From contig JAUTXA010000115.1 of assembly GCA_030838265.1 (NCBI GenBank), positions 1-9,038 of the forward strand: a stretch of DNA of 9,038 bases. Direction: 5' to 3'. Source of the DNA: Actinomycetota bacterium. Its GTDB lineage: Bacteria > Actinomycetota > Acidimicrobiia > Acidimicrobiales > BP-101. The notes beneath the pieces were generated by a model. The model had not been told where the DNA came from, ran no database searches, and saw only the letters and a list, made by a program, of their open reading frames with translations. Below, one piece after another: positions 1 to 5,578 of the stretch (positions are counted from its first letter, which is position 1; each line of letters begins with the position of its first letter). Both the position numbers and the translations under genes were made by a program.

Positions 1-633
1 CATGACCACGCACTCTGTGTGCCAACCCGGTCGACCCCCGCCCCACGGTGAAGGCCACGCCGGCTCACCCTCCTTGGCCTTCTTCCAGAGGACGAAGTCG
101 AGGGGTGACCGCTTCTCGTCATTGGCCTCGACTCGGGCCCCGGCGCGCATGTCTTCGAGAGGTTGCTGGGCCAGAAGTCCGTATCCCGGGACGCGATCGA
201 CGTCGAGATAGACACCGTCGCTGGTCTCGTAGGCAAGCTCCCGTGCAACAAGCTCGCCGATGAGGGAGACCATGCCGTCGACGTAGGCCGTGGCGTGGGG
301 ATCGTGCGTCGGCCGCTTGACGCCGAGAGCATCCAAGGCGTCGTAGAACGACTGCTCGAACTCAAGCGCCACATCGGCCGGATCGCGCCCCGTCTCGTTC
401 GCCCGATTGATGATGTTGTCGTCGATGTCGGTGATGTTGCGGACGTGCAGCACCTCGAGGCCCCTCCACTCGAGGTAGCGGACGAGGACGTCATAGACGA
501 GGTAGCCACGACCGTGCCCGATGTGCGGGACGTCGTACACCGTGGGGCCGCAGCTGTAGAGCAAGAACCGTCCGGGTTGGCTCGGTTCGATGGCGACGAC
601 GTCGCCTATTGCGGTGTCGTGGAGGCGGAGCAC
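1..633 (-). CDS. cysS: Cysteine--tRNA ligase, N-terminal 211 residues (runs off the left edge)
   Basis: Charges tRNA-Cys with cysteine in the cytoplasm (class I aminoacyl-tRNA synthetase). The visible part covers most of the Rossmann catalytic domain. It shows YSCGPTVYD around residues 27-34, the HIGH motif exactly as HIGH at 37-40, VRNITDIDD at 64-72, and PGWHTEC at 202-208. Cys28 and Cys208 sit where family members carry zinc ligands; the remaining ligands and the KMSKS loop would lie beyond the edge. I chose the GTG at 633 because it gives the usual short N-terminus (V-L-R-L-H-D-T) and puts the first zinc Cys at residue 28. An in-frame TTG at 654 would add seven residues. No good Shine-Dalgarno sequence precedes the GTG. 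The mycothiol enzyme MshC is related, but TVYD plus HIGHGR fits CysS better. It is transcribed divergently from valS. Confidence 0.93.
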   Translation of the reverse strand, partial: MLRLHDTAIGDVVAIEPSQPGRFLLYSCGPTVYDVPHIGHGRGYLVYDVLVRYLEWRGLEVLHVRNITDIDDNIINRANETGRDPADVALEFEQSFYDALDALGVKRPTHDPHATAYVDGMVSLIGELVARELAYETSDGVYLDVDRVPGYGLLAQQPLEDMRAGARVEANDEKRSPLDFVLWKKAKEGEPAWPSPWGGGRPGWHTECVVM

Positions 634-653
634 TCCCGTAAGGTAACCGGGCA
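634..653. promoter_or_regulatory. 20-bp gap between divergent cysS and valS starts
   Basis: The two start codons face away from each other with only 20 bp between them. I see a TAAGG (639-643) ten bases before the valS ATG that can serve as its ribosome binding site. There is no convincing -10/-35 pair within the gap. Any promoter for one gene must therefore lie largely inside the 5' coding part of the other. This is a positional inference, not a recognised promoter. Confidence 0.3.
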
Positions 654-3200
654 ATGGCCGCCAACGTCCCGGATAAACCGTCGCTCGAAGGTCTCGAGGC
701 CAAGTGGCGCGCCCGGTGGGAGGCCGAGGGCACCTATCGCTTCGATCGCACCAAGACCCGCGACGAGATCTACTCGATCGACACCCCGCCTCCCACGGTC
801 AGCGGCTCGCTGCACATGGGCTCGGTCTTTGGCTACGTGCAGACCGACACCATCGCCCGCTACCGGCGGATGCGCGGCCACGAGGTCTTCTACCCGATGG
901 GTTGGGACGACAACGGCCTGCCGACCGAGCGCCGGGTCCAGAACTTCTACGGGGTGGCGTGCGACCCGAGCCTGCCGTTCGACCCCGACTTCACGCCGCC
1001 CGAGAGCCCCGGCAAGGACATCGTCCACATCTCGCGCCCGAACTTCGTCTCGCTCTGCGGCCTGCTGACGGCCGAGGACGAGAAGATCTTCGAGGATCTC
1101 TGGCGCAGCCTCGGTCTGTCGGTCGATTGGTCCCTGACGTACATGACCATCGACGATCAGTCCCGCCGGGTCTCGCAGCGGGCGTTCCTGCGGAACCTGG
1201 CCCGAGGCGAGGCCTACTCGTCGGAAGCGCCCACCCTGTGGGACGTCGACGACCAGACGGCGGTCGCCCAGGCCGAGATGGAGGACCGCGAGATCGCCGG
1301 GGCCTACCACCGGGTCTCGTTCGCCCGGGCCGACGGCAGCGGCGACATCCACATCGAGACCACGAGGCCGGAGCTGATCCCGTCGTGCGTCGCCCTCGTC
1401 GCCCACCCCGACGACGAGCGCTACCAGCCCCAGTTCGGCTCCGAGGTCGTCACGCCGCTGTTCGGCGTCCGGGTGCCGATCGTCGCCCATCCCCTCGCCG
1501 ACCCTGAGAAGGGCTCTGGCATCGCCATGATCTGCACCTTCGGCGACCTCACCGACGTCATCTGGTGGCGCGAGCTCGACCTGCCCGTCCGCACCCTCAT
1601 CCAGCGCAACGGCCGTCTGCAGCAGAGCGTTCCACCCTGGATCGAGTCCTCCGAGGGTCAGTCGGCCTATGCCGAGCTGGCCGGCAAGACGGTCAAGCAG
1701 GCTCAGGCGAAGACCGTCGAGCTCCTGCGCGACTCGGGCGATCTGCAGGGCGACCCGAAGCCCATCACCCACCCGGTCAAGTTCTACGAGCGGGGCAGTC
1801 GTCCGCTCGAGATCGTCAGCAGCCGTCAGTGGTACATCCGCAACGGGGCACGCGATCCCGAGCTGCGCCAGGCCCTCCTCGAGCGGGGCGAGGAGCTGCG
1901 CTGGCACCCCGACTTCATGAAGGTCCGCTACGAGCACTGGGTCAACGGCCTCAACACCGACTGGCTGATCTCCCGCCAGCGCTTCTTCGGCGTGCCCATC
2001 CCGGTTTGGTACCGGGTCGACGAGCACGGCGAGGTCGACTACGAGACGCCTCTTCTACCTGACGAGTCGCAGCTGCCCACCGACCCGTCGGCCGACGCTC
2101 CAACCGGCTACGAGGAGTCCCAGCGCGGCCAGCCCGGAGGCTTCGTCGGCGACAGCGATGTCATGGACACGTGGGCCACGTCATCGCTGACCCCGCAGCG
2201 GGTCACGGGCTGGATCGACGACGAAGACCTGTTCAGCCGGACCTTCCCCATGGACCTACGTCCGCAGGGCCCCGAGATCATCCGCACCTGGCTGTTCGCC
2301 ACGGTGATCCGGTCCCATTACGAGTTCGGGATGCTGCCATGGGCCGACACCACCATCAACGGGTGGGTCCTCGACCCCGATCGCAAGAAGCTGTCGAAGT
2401 CGAAGGGCAACGCTGTCACGCCCCGTCCCTTCATTGACGAGTTCGGGGCGGACGGCATCCGTTACTGGGCCTGCCGCGGCGCTCCCGGCACCGACACGGC
2501 CACCGACAAGGGCGTCATGAAGGTCGGGCGCAGGCTGGCCATCAAGGTCCTCAACGTCACCAAGTTCGTCCTCGGACTGGGCGCCGCCGAGGGGGCACCG
2601 ATCACCGAGGCCGTCGATCTCTCGATGCTGACCAGGCTGGCCGGCGTCGTCGGCGAGGCCACCGCGGCCTACGACGGCTACGACTACACCCGCGCCCTCG
2701 ATCGCATCGAAGCCTTCTTCTGGGAGTTCTGCGACAACTACGTCGAGCTGGTCAAGGCGCGGGCCTATGGCGAGGGGGCCGGCGCCGAGTCGGCCAAGAG
2801 CGCCCTGGCCACCGCCCTGTCGACCCTGCAGCGTCTGTTGGCTCCCTTTCTGGCCTTCGTCACCGAAGAGGTCTGGTCGTGGTGGCAGCCGGGGTCGGTC
2901 CATCGCGCCTCGTGGCCCGACGCCGGCGCCCTGGCGACCTCGGCGGGCGACGGCAACGCGGCCGTCCTCGAGGCGGCCGCCGATGTGCTGAGCCAGATCC
3001 GCAAGGCCAAGACCGAGGCCCAGAAGTCGATGCGGGCCGACGTCAAGCGGGCCGAGATCTCCGACACGGCCGAGCGCGTCGCCGCCCTCGAGCTGGCCGG
3101 CGCCGATCTCAAGGAGGCGGGCCGCATCGGCGAGCTGGTCCTCTCGGAGGGACCCGAGCTGGCGGTCAGGGTCGAGCTGGTCGACGACACGCCCGCCTAA
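654..3200 (+). CDS. valS: Valine--tRNA ligase (848 aa, Streptomyces-type ValS)
   Basis: Attaches valine to tRNA-Val and hydrolyses mischarged Thr-tRNA. Order of parts: N-terminal segment with PPPTVSGSLHMGS (HIGH-equivalent HMGS at residues 54-57) and GWDDNGLPTERRVQN at 83-97; inserted editing domain roughly 190-350 with ETTRPE at 235-240 and GSGIAMICTFGDLTD at 287-301; return to the catalytic fold with WLISRQRFFGVPIPVWY at 437-453 and DVMDTWATSSL at 502-512; the KMSKS loop as KKLSKSKGN at 578-586; then a helical anticodon-binding domain to about 790 and a short C-terminal tail. The length is normal for this subgroup. The ATG at 654 is preceded by TAAGG at a spacing of ten. Two motif deviations are visible: Ser replaces the last His of HIGH, and Leu replaces Met of KMSKS. 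It is followed after 94 bp by the first propeller gene on the same strand. Confidence 0.95.
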   Translation: MAANVPDKPSLEGLEAKWRARWEAEGTYRFDRTKTRDEIYSIDTPPPTVSGSLHMGSVFGYVQTDTIARYRRMRGHEVFYPMGWDDNGLPTERRVQNFYGVACDPSLPFDPDFTPPESPGKDIVHISRPNFVSLCGLLTAEDEKIFEDLWRSLGLSVDWSLTYMTIDDQSRRVSQRAFLRNLARGEAYSSEAPTLWDVDDQTAVAQAEMEDREIAGAYHRVSFARADGSGDIHIETTRPELIPSCVALVAHPDDERYQPQFGSEVVTPLFGVRVPIVAHPLADPEKGSGIAMICTFGDLTDVIWWRELDLPVRTLIQRNGRLQQSVPPWIESSEGQSAYAELAGKTVKQAQAKTVELLRDSGDLQGDPKPITHPVKFYERGSRPLEIVSSRQWYIRNGARDPELRQALLERGEELRWHPDFMKVRYEHWVNGLNTDWLISRQRFFGVPIPVWYRVDEHGEVDYETPLLPDESQLPTDPSADAPTGYEESQRGQPGGFVGDSDVMDTWATSSLTPQRVTGWIDDEDLFSRTFPMDLRPQGPEIIRTWLFATVIRSHYEFGMLPWADTTINGWVLDPDRKKLSKSKGNAVTPRPFIDEFGADGIRYWACRGAPGTDTATDKGVMKVGRRLAIKVLNVTKFVLGLGAAEGAPITEAVDLSMLTRLAGVVGEATAAYDGYDYTRALDRIEAFFWEFCDNYVELVKARAYGEGAGAESAKSALATALSTLQRLLAPFLAFVTEEVWSWWQPGSVHRASWPDAGALATSAGDGNAAVLEAAADVLSQIRKAKTEAQKSMRADVKRAEISDTAERVAALELAGADLKEAGRIGELVLSEGPELAVRVELVDDTPA

Positions 3201-3214
3201 AGCGGCGCGACAGG

Positions 3215-3272
3215 CAGGCAATCGCGCCCTTCGTGGCGAATGCCTGATGTGCCGGATCAGCGAGGATCCGGC
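3215..3272 (+). promoter_or_regulatory. Two-hairpin leader upstream of first propeller gene
   Basis: Stem-loop I: CAGGCA (3215-3220), A, TCGC (3222-3225) pairs with GCGA (3236-3239), A, TGCCTG (3241-3246), giving ten pairs around an A-A mismatch with a ten-base loop. A second CAGGCA at 3211-3216 offers an alternative register. Stem-loop II: GCCGGATC (3251-3258) pairs perfectly with GATCCGGC (3265-3272) around a six-base loop. The element starts 14 nt after the valS stop and ends 22 nt before the GTG start of the next gene. No T-run follows either hairpin, so a classical terminator is not supported. The same two-stem arrangement recurs upstream of the paralogue. Its class is not recognised; a structured mRNA leader or a protein-binding site are both possible. 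Confidence 0.5.
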
Positions 3273-3294
3273 TCGGACTGGGGGTTCCCTGCTC

Positions 3295-5487
3295 GTGCGG
3301 AAGAAGCTGCTAGCTGTCCTGTCGATCGTCGCCGCCCTGCTGGGCGTCGGGCTGGGCATCGCCCGGGCCGAAGGCGGGGACGATTTCGAGACCTACGCCG
3401 AGAAGAGCGGGGTTGGTCCTGGCTTCGAGCGGGGCATGGCCGGATTGGGCTACACGGCCAGCGGTATGGGCGAGGCCAACGGCAGCCCGTACCAGGTGGG
3501 GTCCCAGAGCCTGGCCAGCGGGCCGAGCTTCAGCTTCTTCCCCGACCAGGAGATGTCGTGCTCCCTCGAGAAGGACGGGCTCGTCATCGGCTGCGGCCAG
3601 GCCATCGAGCCCGAGGTCAAGTCCGCTCCTGACGGCACGATCTTCGTCACCGCCCAGGACGGCACTCCGGGCGGGGTCATGGCCTGGCGCCGCGACCCGG
3701 GCACCTTCAGCTACACCCAGCTCGACAAGCCCGACGGCGCACCGGTGGTGGGCAACGCCTCGGGGACGACGGGCGGCGGCGGCGACAACGAGCTGGCCAT
3801 CAGCGCTCCCGACGCCAACGGCAACTACCGCGTCTACGTCTCGAGCCTCATGTCGCTCGTCACCAACGGCGTGGCCGTCTCGACCAACCGCGGCGACTCG
3901 TGGCTGTTCAATCCGGTCGCCTCGAACTTCGCCGGCGTCGACCGGCAGTGGCTGGCGGCCAGCGGTGAGAAGACCGTGTACCTCGCCTATCACGAGATGT
4001 ACCTCAACTCGATCCTACTGGTCCGCAGCGACGACGGCGGCTTGACCTGGGGCCCGCCTCAGGAGATGTTCGACCTCGACAACATGCAGCACGCGACATC
4101 AAAGATCGGGAGCGGCAACTGGCAGTCCAACCTCGTCGCCCTGCCCGGCGGCGGCGTGGCTCTGTCCTACATCCGCGGTGGCACCCCGCAGCAACGCGGG
4201 CTCGCCCCCTGCGTGGCTGTCACCTGCCCCGCCGCGCCGATGGACCAGGTGTGGGTGGCCACCACCGACGCCTCGGGCAACAACCCCCAGGACCACTTTG
4301 TGGGATCGCTCCCCCAAGGCACGGGCGTGCTCTTCGGATCGATCGCCGTCGACCGGGCCGGCAACCTCTACGTCGTGCAGTCCAACGGCCACCAGGTCTA
4401 CCTGTCCCACAGCATCGATCGGGGCCTCACGTGGAGCCCCCTCGTCGACGTGACCGCCCAGGCGGCCCCAGGCACGACCGACTCCTCACTGTTCCCCTAC
4501 GTCGTCGCCGGGTCGGCGGGCAAGGTGGCAATAGCCTGGCTGGGCGCCGGCGGCACCAATGACGACAACGCCGACTGGACGACGCAGTTCGCCGAGACGA
4601 CCGATGGTCTCGCCGCCTCCCCCACCTTCACGGTGATGCAGGCCAGCAACCACGTCGTCCATCACGGCGCTGTCTGCACCGGCGGATTGGGCTGCAACGC
4701 CGCCGATCCCACGGGGGCGGGCGGTCGAGAGCTGGCCGAGGTGCTGCAGATGGGCATCACCAAGGACGGGCGCGTCCTGATCTCCTATCCCGACAACTCC
4801 GACGGCTCGCATTTCTCGGGCTGGACGTGGGTGGTCGAGCAGAACGCCGGGCCCGGGCTCTACGACGACGTGACACCCACGCCCGGAACGCCGCCGACGG
4901 CAGGGCACTCGGTTGCCAACTTCACGGCCACGGGCTCGTTGCCCCTCTACTTCACGAACGCCAGCGACGGCCTTCCGATCTCGCCGGCGAGCGGCTACCA
5001 GTTCGACGGGGCGACGATCGCCGGTGCCCTCGCCAGCCTCCCCGGCAGCAAGGGCCACGTCGGCGTCATCGGCTACGCCGCCAACTCGACGCCGGGGACG
5101 GCAACGAGCGTCGTCTTCCAGACTGCCCCGCTCGCCTCTGACCTCACCGTCGGCGGCAGCCTCGACTTCAACCTGTGGGTGCAGAACGAGCTGGGCGCCA
5201 ACGGCGCGACCGAGCTCGACTACAACCTGTTCGATGTGGCTCCCGATGGCGGGACGACCGGGATCATCGGCCGCAGCGTCCAGAACGGCGACGAGGTCAC
5301 GGGCGGCGACACCGCGATCGAGCGGAGCTACAGCTACCCGATCACCGGGGGCTACGTGCTCCCCGCGGGCCACACGCTGCGGATCGAGATGAGCTTCCCG
5401 TATCTGGTCAGCTCGTCGACCCGGCTGTACTACGGCGACGCCACCTACCCATCCCGGATCACGCTGGGCGTGGGCACCGGGAGCTGA
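3295..5487 (+). CDS. Secreted Asp-box (sialidase-like) beta-propeller protein, copy 1
   Basis: 730 residues; exact function unknown. Residues 1-25 form a signal peptide: basic RKK, a hydrophobic core, and a likely cleavage after ARA. Asp boxes (S-x-D-x-G-x-T-W) occur as SDDGGLTW at 245-252 and SIDRGLTW at 373-380, with a degenerate STNRGDSW at 196-203. These are hallmarks of BNR/sialidase-type propellers. NHVVHHG at 452-458 followed by CTGGLGC at 461-467 resembles a segment I recall from exo-alpha-sialidase-annotated actinobacterial proteins. Cysteines form three close pairs: 89/100, 306/311, 461/467. A Pro/Thr linker (526-536) leads to a beta-rich C-terminal domain (about 540-730) ending in GVGTGS, with no sorting motif or terminal helix. 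No FRIP-type arginine motif was found, so sialidase activity is not claimed. The GTG at 3295 was chosen over the ATG at 3247 because it matches the paralogue and directly precedes RKK; a GGGGG run (3280-3284) lies upstream. Confidence 0.88.
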   Translation: MRKKLLAVLSIVAALLGVGLGIARAEGGDDFETYAEKSGVGPGFERGMAGLGYTASGMGEANGSPYQVGSQSLASGPSFSFFPDQEMSCSLEKDGLVIGCGQAIEPEVKSAPDGTIFVTAQDGTPGGVMAWRRDPGTFSYTQLDKPDGAPVVGNASGTTGGGGDNELAISAPDANGNYRVYVSSLMSLVTNGVAVSTNRGDSWLFNPVASNFAGVDRQWLAASGEKTVYLAYHEMYLNSILLVRSDDGGLTWGPPQEMFDLDNMQHATSKIGSGNWQSNLVALPGGGVALSYIRGGTPQQRGLAPCVAVTCPAAPMDQVWVATTDASGNNPQDHFVGSLPQGTGVLFGSIAVDRAGNLYVVQSNGHQVYLSHSIDRGLTWSPLVDVTAQAAPGTTDSSLFPYVVAGSAGKVAIAWLGAGGTNDDNADWTTQFAETTDGLAASPTFTVMQASNHVVHHGAVCTGGLGCNAADPTGAGGRELAEVLQMGITKDGRVLISYPDNSDGSHFSGWTWVVEQNAGPGLYDDVTPTPGTPPTAGHSVANFTATGSLPLYFTNASDGLPISPASGYQFDGATIAGALASLPGSKGHVGVIGYAANSTPGTATSVVFQTAPLASDLTVGGSLDFNLWVQNELGANGATELDYNLFDVAPDGGTTGIIGRSVQNGDEVTGGDTAIERSYSYPITGGYVLPAGHTLRIEMSFPYLVSSSTRLYYGDATYPSRITLGVGTGS

Positions 5488-5496
5488 TTTCGCCGG

Positions 5497-5557
5497 CGGG
5501 CAGGGATTTGTCGTATTCACGGCGAATGCCTGGCTTGCCGGATCAGAGGTATTCGGC
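5497..5557 (+). promoter_or_regulatory. Two-hairpin leader upstream of second propeller gene
   Basis: Stem-loop I: CGGGCA (5497-5502), bulge GGGA, TTTGTCG (5507-5513), loop of six, CGGCGAA (5520-5526), then TGCCTG (5527-5532). It has 13 pairs, including three G-U wobbles. Stem-loop II: GCCGGAT (5537-5543), seven-base loop, ATTCGGC (5551-5557), with one G-U pair. GGCGAATGCCTG and TGCCGGATCAG are identical to the leader of the first copy, while the opposite arms differ but still pair. The element begins 9 nt after the upstream stop and ends 21 nt before the GTG start. No T-run follows. It may be an RNA control element; its ligand or partner is unknown. Confidence 0.5.
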
Positions 5558-5578
5558 ACGACCTGGGGGGCTCGCCTC

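Noticed and set aside
1..633. MshC (mycothiol ligase) instead of CysS
   Set aside because: The zinc-site context CGPTVYD and the exact HIGHGR fit CysS, while MshC usually has a TPYD-type sequence there.
664..710. Possible minus-strand promoter for cysS (TTGGCC and TTTATC)
   Set aside because: The spacing of about 20 bases is too long and the hexamers are weak, so it cannot be told from chance.
163..1068. Plus-strand frame spanning the cysS and valS 5' ends
   Set aside because: It is antisense to a convincing cysS and out of frame with valS.
606..2027. Long open frame on the minus strand opposite valS
   Set aside because: It overlaps both cysS and valS, has low-complexity composition typical of the reverse frame of GC-rich genes, and shows no recognisable motif.
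3215..3246. Intrinsic terminator of valS
   Set aside because: No T-run follows, and the same structure recurs as part of the leader of the second gene. It might still attenuate, but the sequence does not show it.
3247..3294. Upstream ATG that would extend copy 1 by 16 residues
   Set aside because: The extension would precede a normal signal peptide, has no counterpart in copy 2, and would place stem-loop II inside the coding region. The GTG at 3295 aligns with the copy 2 start.
3208..3294. Known riboswitch (cyclic-di-GMP, ydaO/cyclic-di-AMP, fluoride, glycine, TPP, T-box)
   Set aside because: None of the conserved core strings of these classes that I know could be found in either leader.
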